Of a stretch of 6,329 nucleotides of DNA, positions 1 to 5,573 are shown one piece after another. The stretch is taken from NCBI GenBank assembly GCA_023258935.1, contig JAHFRG010000032.1:8500-14828 (forward strand), written 5' to 3'. Made by a program: the position numbers and the translations under genes. Position 1 is the first letter of the stretch; each line of letters begins with the position of its first letter. The stretch comes from Betaproteobacteria bacterium. GTDB lineage: Bacteria > Pseudomonadota > Gammaproteobacteria > Burkholderiales > JAHFRG01. A model generated the notes under the pieces. That model was not told the DNA's origin, searched no databases, and saw only the letters and a program-made list of their open reading frames with translations.

Positions 1-64
1 TAGGTCAATTTTAACGCATTTCATGCAACTTGAAATACTTTAGACGCCACGGTAATGTGCAGCA

Positions 65-1192
65 GTGAAAATATCTTATCTCGGCGGCTTGACCCCTCAG
101 CAATTCCTGCAGCGCCACTGGCAGAAGAAACCATTGCTTGTACGCAACGCCTTCCCTGCATTCCGCGACTTACTCAAGCGCGAGCAACTGTTTGACTTGG
201 CATGCCGTGATGATGTGCAATCGCGCTTGGTTTTGCAAAAGCGCGGCGCCTGGGAAGTTTCTCACGGGCCGTTTACATCGCGGGATTTTCGCGGCCGGCC
301 AAATAGCAAATGGACTTTGCTGGTTCAGGGCGTTAATCATGTCCTGCCGCAGGCGCAGCGCCTGTTGCTGCAGTTCAGTTTCATCCCGTACGCCAGGCTG
401 GACGATCTAATGATCAGCTATGCTCCACCAGGCGGCGGGGTCGGCGCGCATTTTGATTCTTACGATGTGTTTCTGTTGCAAGGCAGCGGCCGCCGGTTGT
501 GGCAAATCAGCAAACAAAAAGACCTGCGGCTGGTGGCAGGGGTGCCGCTCAAAATCTTGAAAAACTTCAAGCCTGAGCAGGAATGGGTGCTGGGTATGGG
601 AGACATGCTGTACCTGCCTCCGCATTGCGCACATAACGGTGTGGCGCTGGATGGTTGTATGACCTGTTCAATCGGTTTCCGCGCTCCTTCCGCTCAGGAA
701 CTCGCTGCCCAGTTCCTGATTTATCTGCAGGATCATCTGGATATCAGAGGCGTATACCGCGATCCCGGGCTCACCCTGCAGCAACACCCCGCACAAATCA
801 GCGATGCGATGCTGCGCCAAGCGACTCAAATGCTCGGGCACATTCATTGGGGAAAGCAGGATGTGGAGTTGTTTCTCGGACGGTTCCTCAGCGAACCCAA
901 GCCGCACGTGATTTTCCAGCGGCCGTCACGCCCGTTATCGGGCAAAAACTTTTACCGCAAATGCAATGCGCAAGGTTTATATCTCGATCTGAAAAGCCAA
1001 ATGCTGTTCTGCCACGACGTGATATTCATGAACGGCGAAGCCTTTCGGCCTGGAAGGCGTGCATTTGCATCCTTATCTCAGCTTGCCGATGGGCGTGAAC
1101 TTAAGCCGCACACAGATTTTGACCAGGAAACTCGGGTATTGCTTTACCAATGGTATCAGGCAGGCTATATTAAAATGGGTTGCATGACTTGA
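65..1192 (+). CDS. roxA: RoxA/YcfD-type cupin oxygenase (ribosomal protein uL16 arginine hydroxylase)
   Basis: This 375-residue protein matches the length and domain plan of E. coli YcfD (RoxA), a cytoplasmic Fe(II)/2-oxoglutarate dioxygenase that hydroxylates an arginine of ribosomal protein L16. The N-terminal stretch QQFLQRHWQKKPLLVRNAF (12-30) and the SHGPF and LLVQGVNH blocks are family signatures. The JmjC-type cupin core follows, with PGGGVGAHFDSYDVF giving the HxD pair His129/Asp131, the distal iron ligand His190 in PPHCAHNG, and Arg144 in GSGRRLW aligning with the arginine that binds 2-oxoglutarate in YcfD. The C-terminal part (about 210-375) corresponds to the dimerisation and winged-helix region and is less conserved. 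The start is GTG at 65; an in-frame stop at 53-55 excludes any longer form, and no clear Shine-Dalgarno precedes it. The next gene begins 15 bp downstream on the same strand, suggesting co-transcription. The family call is secure; the L16 substrate is carried over from E. coli. Confidence 0.93.
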   Translation: MKISYLGGLTPQQFLQRHWQKKPLLVRNAFPAFRDLLKREQLFDLACRDDVQSRLVLQKRGAWEVSHGPFTSRDFRGRPNSKWTLLVQGVNHVLPQAQRLLLQFSFIPYARLDDLMISYAPPGGGVGAHFDSYDVFLLQGSGRRLWQISKQKDLRLVAGVPLKILKNFKPEQEWVLGMGDMLYLPPHCAHNGVALDGCMTCSIGFRAPSAQELAAQFLIYLQDHLDIRGVYRDPGLTLQQHPAQISDAMLRQATQMLGHIHWGKQDVELFLGRFLSEPKPHVIFQRPSRPLSGKNFYRKCNAQGLYLDLKSQMLFCHDVIFMNGEAFRPGRRAFASLSQLADGRELKPHTDFDQETRVLLYQWYQAGYIKMGCMT

Positions 1193-1207
1193 GCTTTCAC
1201 AACCAGC

Positions 1208-1711
1208 ATGGAAAACACCGCCGATACCTCACCGCAGTACCAGAAAATCGATAGCGTGGCAGGATATGAAGCCGCGATCAATCTGGTAATCGCCCAGGCG
1301 CGCCGGAATATCCGCATTTTTGACAAGCAGGCAAGCAGTGCTTTCAACTCCCTAGAACGTTACAAGCTTTTGCGCAGTTTCCTGCTCGCGAGCCGCATCA
1401 ACCGTTTATACATCGTTGTGCACGACACCGGTTTTCTGACCACCCACTGCCCGCGCATGATGTCCTTGTTAAAACAGTTCAGCCACTGCATCGCCATCCG
1501 CGAAACCGGGACTGACGCCAAACAGGTATATGACTCATTTACCGTGGTAGACGAAAACCACTACGTCCACCGTTTCCATTACGACAGCACACGCGGATTG
1601 ATGGCGCTCAATGATTTAAACGAGGCACACGAGTTTATCGATCGCTTTGAAGAAATATGGGAAGCGTCTATCCCGACAGTATCTGCTACCACGCTCGGTC
1701 TTCGCGGATGA
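1208..1711 (+). CDS. Conserved hypothetical protein, DUF7931-like (PLD-fold-like, no HKD motif)
   Basis: A soluble 167-residue protein with no signal peptide or membrane segment. The alternating pattern is helix (YEAAINLVIAQARRNI, 20-35), strand (IRIFD), helix (NSLERYKLLRSFLLAS, 47-62), strand (LYIVVHD, 67-73), then FTVVDENHYVHRFHYDSTRGLMALND (111-136) and a final helix rich in Phe and acidic residues ending in EEIWEAS. This order resembles one half of a phospholipase-D-type domain, but no HxKxxxxD motif is present, so PLD catalysis is not expected. I associate the HRFHY and C-terminal SATTLGL blocks with the domain called DUF7931 in betaproteobacteria, sometimes fused to GNAT acetyltransferases; that name is from memory. 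It starts 15 bp after the roxA stop with a weak ribosome binding site, so it is probably translated from the same mRNA. Function is unknown. That it is a real gene is well supported by spacing and protein character. Confidence 0.8.
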   Translation: MENTADTSPQYQKIDSVAGYEAAINLVIAQARRNIRIFDKQASSAFNSLERYKLLRSFLLASRINRLYIVVHDTGFLTTHCPRMMSLLKQFSHCIAIRETGTDAKQVYDSFTVVDENHYVHRFHYDSTRGLMALNDLNEAHEFIDRFEEIWEASIPTVSATTLGLRG

Positions 1712-1721
1712 GCTGAAGGCG

Positions 1722-1738
1722 TTCCGAGTAAATCGGAA
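1722..1738. promoter_or_regulatory. Perfect 6-bp inverted repeat TTCCGA-N5-TCGGAA
   Basis: The arms are 1722-1727 and 1733-1738, with GTAAA between. It lies 10 bp after the DUF7931-like gene, upstream of the small lipoprotein gene. AT-rich sequence follows but no clean T-run, so it is at best a weak terminator. It could also be a dyad operator: a TAAAAT hexamer at 1745-1750 sits 17 bp after the left arm, which is itself a poor -35 match. No experiment or family knowledge decides between these. Confidence 0.3.
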
Positions 1739-1822
1739 ATATGTTAAAATTATTTTGTTGGCCATTTCACCTTCCCCTGGTGGCGGTCGATGACTTAGTT
1801 GCAATCATTATAAACTTTACAT

Positions 1823-1830
1823 AAGAGGAA
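1823..1830 (+). promoter_or_regulatory. Ribosome binding site of the small lipoprotein gene
   Basis: AAGAGGAA lies 8 nt before the ATG at 1839 and is the clearest Shine-Dalgarno on the plus strand here. It fixes the start of the 62-residue lipoprotein and argues that this tiny gene is translated. A TATAAA hexamer at 1809-1814 could be a -10 box, but no convincing -35 lies 16-18 bp before it. Confidence 0.7.
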
Positions 1831-1838
1831 GTTATTAC

Positions 1839-2027
1839 ATGAAACGCTCACTCCTTGTTGCCGCCATGTTAGTATTGGGTTTGGTTGCTTGCGGTAAAAA
1901 AGAACAGCCTGCACCGGCAATGGCTCCTGCGCCTGCCGCGGCTCCGGCACCCGCTCCAGCTGCAGATGCGGCAAAGCCAGCTGAACCAGCCAGCGCCGAA
2001 GAAAAGAAGCCCGAAGAAAAGAAGTAA
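1839..2027 (+). CDS. Small Pro/Ala-rich lipoprotein with charged Lys/Glu tail
   Basis: This 62-residue protein has a lipoprotein signal peptide: basic start MKRS, hydrophobic core LLVAAMLVLGLV, and lipobox LVAC with the modified cysteine at residue 18. Gly at +2 is compatible with transport to the outer membrane by the Lol system. The mature chain of about 45 residues is low-complexity: a Pro/Ala run (about 24-42), then AAKPAEPAS, then a Glu/Lys tail in which EEKKP is followed by EEKK. The tail is encoded by a 12-bp direct repeat (1998-2009 and 2013-2024). No folded domain is expected; it may be a flexible tether or spacer in the periplasm. A strong ribosome binding site precedes it and a strong terminator begins 15 bp after its stop. 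It was probably transcribed separately or as the last gene of the roxA group. Function unknown; reality of the gene well supported. Confidence 0.85.
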   Translation: MKRSLLVAAMLVLGLVACGKKEQPAPAMAPAPAAAPAPAPAADAAKPAEPASAEEKKPEEKK

Positions 2028-2042
2028 TTTTCCCGCAGCGGC

Positions 2043-2072
2043 AAAAAAGCCGGCGTTCGCGCCGGCTTTTTT
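2043..2072. terminator. Bidirectional rho-independent terminator with TTCG loop
   Basis: A perfect 7-bp GC stem (2049-2055 with 2060-2066) encloses a TTCG tetraloop and is flanked by A6 (2043-2048) and T6 (2067-2072). Both strands therefore have a GC hairpin followed by a U-tract. It lies between two converging genes, 15 bp after the lipoprotein stop and 6 bp after the minus-strand hydrolase stop, and so can serve both. Confidence 0.95.
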
Positions 2073-2078
2073 ATTTCC

Positions 2079-2846
2079 TCAAGAAATCTCGTGCCAGGTG
2101 AAACCGTTTTGCTGGTCGGCAACACCCACCCACTCCGGCTCGCAATTCAATACCCGGGACAGGGCAGACCTTGCCAACTCAGGAGTGTTGTTGTTCTGGC
2201 TTAAATGCGCAGCAATGAGATGCTGCAGGCGGCGGCAATCAAGATTGGCAAGCAGGTTCGCCGCCTCATCGTTCGACAAATGGCCGAAGCGTCCGGAAAT
2301 GCGCTGCTTGACAGGAACCGGATAACTGCCGTTTTTGAGCATCTCCAAATCATAATTGCATTCCAGCACCAGCGCATCACAGCAGCTTAAAACAGACTCG
2401 ATGTGCGAGGTTGAGCTGCCGGTATCAGTGAGCACGCCCAAGCGCTTTGCGCCGTCACCGAACACAAATTGCGCCGGCTCGCGCGCGTCATGCGGCACCG
2501 GAAACGGCTCAAGCTCGATGTCGCCAATGCTGAAGCGCTGGTGAGCAACGATATGAAAGAGCTGTGGCAAGCTGGAAAATTCGTCTTCAAATACACTTGC
2601 GGTGCCGAAAGTGAGCCATACCGGCAAATTGAACTTGCGCGCGAATTTGACGACCCCACCGATGTGATCCGAATGCTCGTGTGTTACGACTATTGCGCTT
2701 AACTGTTGTGGTGTGAGTTCGAGGCGGGATAATCTGGAGACCATTTCATTGATGCCGAAACCGCAATCCAGCATCACTCTAGTTTGTTTGACTTCCACCA
2801 CAAGGGCGTTGCCTTGGCTGCCGCTGCCGAGGGAGGCGAAGCGCAT
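2079..2846 (-). CDS. Metallo-beta-lactamase-fold hydrolase, YycJ/WalJ-like
   Basis: A 255-residue cytoplasmic metallo-beta-lactamase-fold protein. It opens with MRFASLGSGSQGNALVV, the usual first strands of this family, and has the metal motif THEHSDHIGG (His56, His58, Asp60, His61). Further metal ligands are His119 in PVPHDA, Asp141 in LTDTG, and His214 in AAHLSQNNN. GRFGHLSNDEA (185-195) with the later HLSxxNN block is characteristic of the YycJ/WalJ branch. WalJ (YycJ) of Firmicutes is linked to cell-wall and DNA-replication control, and a Bacillus YycJ has been described as a DNA exonuclease; those activities cannot be assumed here. All catalytic residues are present, so it should be an active hydrolase. 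It is the last gene of the leftward group, downstream of bamC, with an 89-bp gap holding an unusual repeat. No strong Shine-Dalgarno precedes its ATG. Confidence 0.9.
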   Translation of the reverse strand: MRFASLGSGSQGNALVVEVKQTRVMLDCGFGINEMVSRLSRLELTPQQLSAIVVTHEHSDHIGGVVKFARKFNLPVWLTFGTASVFEDEFSSLPQLFHIVAHQRFSIGDIELEPFPVPHDAREPAQFVFGDGAKRLGVLTDTGSSTSHIESVLSCCDALVLECNYDLEMLKNGSYPVPVKQRISGRFGHLSNDEAANLLANLDCRRLQHLIAAHLSQNNNTPELARSALSRVLNCEPEWVGVADQQNGFTWHEIS

Positions 2847-2858
2847 CAGTTAAAAACC

Positions 2859-2924
2859 GTTCCGTGTTGCGGGTTCCACGTTCTGGGTTTAACTCGGAAC
2901 CTTGAACATTGAACTCGGAACATT
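2859..2924. repeat. Array of 7-bp GTTCNNN / GAACNNN units forming an imperfect inverted repeat
   Basis: Read on the plus strand, GTTC-type units begin at 2859, 2866 (GTTG), 2873 and 2880, with a partial GTT at 2887. The pattern then turns to the complementary orientation, with TAAC at 2890 and GAAC at 2897, 2904, 2911 and 2918. The last three bases of each unit vary. CGGAAC-type units recur: AACTCGGAAC occurs at both 2891 and 2912. The whole is symmetrical about base 2890: pairing 2859-2889 with 2921-2891 gives 22 Watson-Crick and 3 G-T pairs in 31 positions, with each GTTC opposite a GAAC. It fills most of the bamC-hydrolase gap. No T-run follows on either strand. Confidence 0.85.
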
Positions 2925-2935
2925 CTATTCGATCC

Positions 2936-4057
2936 TCATTTCAACTGTTCATATAACAGGGTCAAAATTCGATTCCCAGTTTCGGATTGCTCCGGCACGC
3001 CGTCCTTACTTAACACATTAACCTGGCTTTCTTCTCCCTCGCCCCGCACCATGATGCGGTAGCTCTCGTTCTTGGGAATTTTTTTCTCATCCGATTTCCA
3101 AAATACCAGTTTATCAAGCCATCCCTTCTTATGATACTCGGTGGCCTCCGGATCGGCGTAACGAACGAAGTAAAGGCCTTGTGAGCGGTCGCGGTCTTCC
3201 ACGGTGAAGCCGACGCGGTCGAGCGCCAAGCCTACACGCCGCCAGGCGCGGTCAAAGCTGTCGTTGAGAGATAACAACCCGCTGCCGTCCGGCCGCTTGC
3301 TCAGACTGGCGCGGGTGGTCGCGGGGGCAGCCGTCGCCAGGGTTTTGGCTTGTTCCTCTTTAGTGCCAAAGCGCACCATCAGCCTGGACAGCATTTCGGC
3401 TTCGAGATGGGGATCCGGCGGGCTCGGCTGCCAGATCGTGTGGTCCTGGTATTCGTTTTCAAATACTTCGACCATGCCGCGGTGGCTGATAAAAATTTCC
3501 GTGGTGTCAGGGTCGTTTCCACGCTCAAGACGGGTGCGATATTTGTCGCGCTGCGAAGTCGCGGTGACCGTGGTAATTACCTTGTTGATCAAGCCGCGGA
3601 TTCCTCCTTCAGGCACCCTCTCCCGGTGCTCCGACCAGTCTGTTTCCATCAAGCCGGCTTCAGGCATTTCAGTCTTGAGCTCAAAGCCGTTGTCCAGCCA
3701 GAACTGCCTGACCATGGGCCAAACTTTTTCCGGGCTGGCGGGCACCACCAGCCAGCGCTGGTTGCCTTCGCGCTCAATGCGCATCCTCTCGTCAACCACC
3801 GGCAGCACATTTGTTGTGCCGGCCTGTGGACCCTTTCCTTTGCTGAATTCGGAGAAAGTTGTGCTGCTCTGTCCCTGGGCCGCGGCGTTGCCGCTTTCGC
3901 CGGGTGAAGTTAGATCGGGCGGCATTTCTAGCGGCTTCGTTTGCTGCGCCGACTTGTACTCGTCCTTCTTGAGAAAGGGAATGTAGTCGCAACCGCCCAA
4001 CGCGAGCGCGACTACCAGCATCACAACGACCTGCTTGGCAAAACTTCCCATATGCAC
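2936..4057 (-). CDS. bamC: Outer membrane protein assembly factor BamC (NlpB)
   Basis: This 373-residue lipoprotein is BamC, an accessory subunit of the BAM complex that folds beta-barrel proteins into the outer membrane. The signal peptide has core VVVMLVVALAL and lipobox LGGC with Cys23. An extended N-terminal segment with DEYKSAQQTKPLEMPPDLTSP (32-52) is the region that binds BamD in E. coli. After a Gln/Ser/Gly linker come two helix-grip domains, roughly 98-232 (RWLVVPASPEKVWPMVRQFWLDNGF) and 262-373 (LSLNDSFDRAWRRVGLALDRVGF), joined by an Ala/Thr-rich linker (238-252). Length is within the range of betaproteobacterial homologues. ATG at 4057 is preferred over the ATG two codons later because CAGG lies 5-6 nt before it. 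It begins 20 bp after the dapA stop, matching the dapA-bamC operon of enterobacteria. Unusual: Asp at +2 of the mature lipoprotein, which in E. coli can signal retention in the inner membrane. Confidence 0.93.
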   Translation of the reverse strand: MHMGSFAKQVVVMLVVALALGGCDYIPFLKKDEYKSAQQTKPLEMPPDLTSPGESGNAAAQGQSSTTFSEFSKGKGPQAGTTNVLPVVDERMRIEREGNQRWLVVPASPEKVWPMVRQFWLDNGFELKTEMPEAGLMETDWSEHRERVPEGGIRGLINKVITTVTATSQRDKYRTRLERGNDPDTTEIFISHRGMVEVFENEYQDHTIWQPSPPDPHLEAEMLSRLMVRFGTKEEQAKTLATAAPATTRASLSKRPDGSGLLSLNDSFDRAWRRVGLALDRVGFTVEDRDRSQGLYFVRYADPEATEYHKKGWLDKLVFWKSDEKKIPKNESYRIMVRGEGEESQVNVLSKDGVPEQSETGNRILTLLYEQLK

Positions 4058-4062
4058 TTTAA

Positions 4063-4074
4063 CCTGTCTGCCTC
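4063..4074 (-). promoter_or_regulatory. Ribosome binding site of bamC
   Basis: On the minus strand GAGG (4074-4071) and CAGG (4066-4063) lie in the 20-bp dapA-bamC gap. CAGG is 5 nt from the ATG at 4057 and about 11 nt from the second ATG, so it supports the first start. Confidence 0.55.
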
Positions 4075-4077
4075 ACC

Positions 4078-4956
4078 TTACACTTTGATTCCCGCCTGCT
4101 GCATGGCGTTTCTTACCGTTTCATGGTGGGCCGGCGAAAGCGGTGTCAATGGAAGACGTATGCCCGATGCAATCATTCCCATTTGTGCAACCGCCCATTT
4201 CACCGGAATTGGATTGGCCTCAATAAACAAATTCTTGTGCAAATCAAACAGCTTATTATTGATGCTCCGCGCTGCAGCCACATCCCCCTTGAACGCCGCA
4301 ACGCACATTTCATGCATGAGCCTGGGCGCGACATTGGCGGTTACCGAAATTACCCCCTGCCCGCCGAGCACCGTCAGTGCCAAGGCGCTTGCGTCGTTGC
4401 CATCGTAAACCGCGAAATTCTGCGGCACCTGACGCACCAGGTCGGTGCTGCGCTCTATGCTTCCCGTAGCGTCCTTGATGCCGACAATGTTATGCACTTG
4501 CGCCAGCCTCAACACGGTTTGATTATGCAAATCGCAGGCGGTTCGGCCCGGTACGTTATAGAGGATTTGCGGTATGTCCACGCTTTCCGCAATCGACTTA
4601 AAATGCAGGTATAAACCTTCCTGGGTCGGCTTGTTGTAATACGGCACTACCGAGAGGCAGTAGTCGGCGCCGGTTTTTTTTGCGTAGCGGGTAAGCTCGA
4701 TCGCTTCAGTGGTGGAATTGGCGCCGGTGCCGGCAATAACCGGAATGCGTTTTTTGGCATGCTCGACCACGACACGGATAAGCTCGCAATGTTCCTCGAC
4801 ATCTACTGTCGGCGATTCGCCGGTGGTGCCGACCACCACGATGCCGTCCGTGCCTTCGCGGACATGCCAGTCCACCAAAGCGCGCAGCCGCGGAAAATCG
4901 AGGCTGCCGTCCTCCAGCATCGGGGTGACAATCGCCACCAGACTGCCTTTGAGCAT
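4078..4956 (-). CDS. dapA: 4-hydroxy-tetrahydrodipicolinate synthase
   Basis: This 292-residue cytoplasmic TIM-barrel enzyme condenses pyruvate with aspartate semialdehyde, the first committed step of the diaminopimelate/lysine pathway, supplying lysine and peptidoglycan precursor. Length and residue numbering coincide with E. coli DapA: Schiff-base Lys161 in VGIKDATG, the proton relay Thr44, Thr45 (VVGTTGES), Tyr107 and Tyr133 (ILYNVPGRTA), and Arg138. Residues matching the E. coli lysine-feedback site, Ser48, His56, Asn80, Glu84 and Tyr106, are all present, so inhibition by lysine is likely. ATG at 4956 is the natural start: homologues begin with a short leader before GSLVAIVTPM, and an AGG lies 9 nt before it. 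bamC follows 20 bp downstream. A methyltransferase gene lies 55 bp upstream on the same strand, with a hairpin and a possible promoter between. Identification is very secure. Confidence 0.98.
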   Translation of the reverse strand: MLKGSLVAIVTPMLEDGSLDFPRLRALVDWHVREGTDGIVVVGTTGESPTVDVEEHCELIRVVVEHAKKRIPVIAGTGANSTTEAIELTRYAKKTGADYCLSVVPYYNKPTQEGLYLHFKSIAESVDIPQILYNVPGRTACDLHNQTVLRLAQVHNIVGIKDATGSIERSTDLVRQVPQNFAVYDGNDASALALTVLGGQGVISVTANVAPRLMHEMCVAAFKGDVAAARSINNKLFDLHKNLFIEANPIPVKWAVAQMGMIASGIRLPLTPLSPAHHETVRNAMQQAGIKV

Positions 4957-4975
4957 TACCTGTTACCTGATAATT

Positions 4976-5013
4976 AAGAGCCGGTATTTTACCTTAAATC
5001 CACGCCAGCTCTT
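4976..5013 (-). promoter_or_regulatory. Hairpin and possible promoter in the dapA leader
   Basis: Arms at 5013-5005 and 4984-4976 pair over 9 bp (one G-T), with a 20-nt loop. The methyltransferase stop codon (5014-5012) overlaps the upstream arm and the hairpin ends 19 nt before the dapA ATG. No U-run follows, so it is not a standard terminator. A weak promoter overlaps it on the minus strand: TTAAGA (5015-5010), 18 bp, then TAAAAT (4991-4986), the latter 5/6 to the -10 consensus. If used, dapA-bamC would have its own start, and the hairpin would be seen only in read-through RNA. Confidence 0.35.
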
Positions 5014-5542
5014 AAACGTTATCATGCCGTGCGCAGATTCGCTGCACCATGGCGGGCTTGGGATGCGAAACAAACACATCCTCGTAGGCAATCACTCGCA
5101 ATTGACCGCGCACCACTTCCAGCAATTCCCCGGGTTTAAGCAGAAAATCCGGATTGCTCGGCTTGCCAAAGCGCTCGTTGCCCACCGCAAAGGTTTCGTA
5201 AATCAGAACACCCTCCTGCTCCAGGACTTCCAGCAAACGGGGGAAAAGCGGACGATGCAGATAATTACATACGATAATTCCGGAAAATTGCCGGCTGGCG
5301 TAGGGCCACGGGCCGCCTTCCAGGTCGGCAAGCCTAACCGTCACCCCCTCGACGCCGCGAACTGTTTGCAGGTGAGATTCATCCCTATCTACTGCCTCAA
5401 CACGATATCCCAGGCCGGCGAGCAGCCGCGCGTGCCGGCCCGTGCCGCAGGCCAGATCGAGCACGGTTCCGCCCGCGGGAATCAATTTCACAAAGCGGCA
5501 CACCCAATCGGAAGGCGTGGTCAATTCGTGTTGTGGTTGCAT
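5012..5542 (-). CDS. Class I SAM-dependent methyltransferase (TehB-like branch)
   Basis: Numbered from the ATG at 5542, this is a 176-residue cytoplasmic protein with a Rossmann-type methyltransferase fold. The SAM-binding glycine loop is VLDLACGTGRHA (27-38), the acidic end of strand 2 is AVDRDE (50-55), and RLADLEGGPWP (70-80) fits the adenine-binding motif III. IIVCNYLHRPLFPRLLEVLEQEG (89-111) and ETFAVGNERFGKPSNPDFLLKPGELL (116-141) are typical of small TehB-related methyltransferases common in proteobacteria. The substrate is unknown; a role in tellurite resistance should not be assumed. Longer starts at 5575 and 5647 are open, but their added residues look unlike the family and would overlap the divergent creatininase gene. 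The true start could still be 5575. It may lead the methyltransferase-dapA-bamC-hydrolase group, all on one strand with short gaps. Confidence 0.87.
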   Translation of the reverse strand: MQPQHELTTPSDWVCRFVKLIPAGGTVLDLACGTGRHARLLAGLGYRVEAVDRDESHLQTVRGVEGVTVRLADLEGGPWPYASRQFSGIIVCNYLHRPLFPRLLEVLEQEGVLIYETFAVGNERFGKPSNPDFLLKPGELLEVVRGQLRVIAYEDVFVSHPKPAMVQRICARHDNV

Positions 5543-5558
5543 AACGTCCGGCTCTGCA

Positions 5559-5570
5559 CCAAAATTTTGG
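5559..5570. promoter_or_regulatory. Perfect 12-bp palindrome CCAAAATTTTGG between divergent genes
   Basis: The palindrome lies in the 31-bp gap (5543-5573) between the methyltransferase and creatininase starts. The half-site CCAAAAT occurs again at 5590-5596, 31 bp away, close to three helical turns. Such a position suits a shared operator. Possible -10 boxes are a minus-strand TATTAT at 5586-5581 and a plus-strand CAAAAT at 5560-5565; neither has a good -35. An operator role is inference. Confidence 0.4.
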
Positions 5571-5573
5571 CTC

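Noticed and set aside
29..58. Heat-shock-like CTTGAA or TTGAAA promoter upstream of roxA
   Set aside because: TTGAAA at 30-35 is followed at 17 bp only by TAATGT, 7 bp from the start codon, and no CCCCAT-type -10 fits a sigma-32 site. The 64 bases before roxA show no feature I can support.
1781..1802. Sigma-54 promoter before the lipoprotein gene
   Set aside because: TGGCGG and TTGCA are present, but the GG-to-GC spacing is 14 or 17 bp, not the required 10.
2859..2924. CRISPR-like reading of the heptamer array
   Set aside because: The 7-bp units, 3-bp variable parts and mid-array orientation change are incompatible with CRISPR repeats and spacers.
3204..3986. Long open frames on the plus strand opposite bamC (260 and 185 codons)
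   Set aside because: They are complements of a clearly recognised bamC frame. Their translations show Ser/Arg- or Phe/His/Arg-rich low-information sequence with no family motif, as expected for antisense shadows.
4957..5011. Lysine riboswitch upstream of dapA
   Set aside because: The gap is only 55 bp, far too short for the lysine riboswitch fold, and only a simple hairpin is visible.
5442..5573. N-terminal extension of the creatininase-family gene from a GTG at 5442
   Set aside because: The extra 44 residues are antisense to the methyltransferase and lack family similarity; ATG at 5574 gives a normal-length protein.
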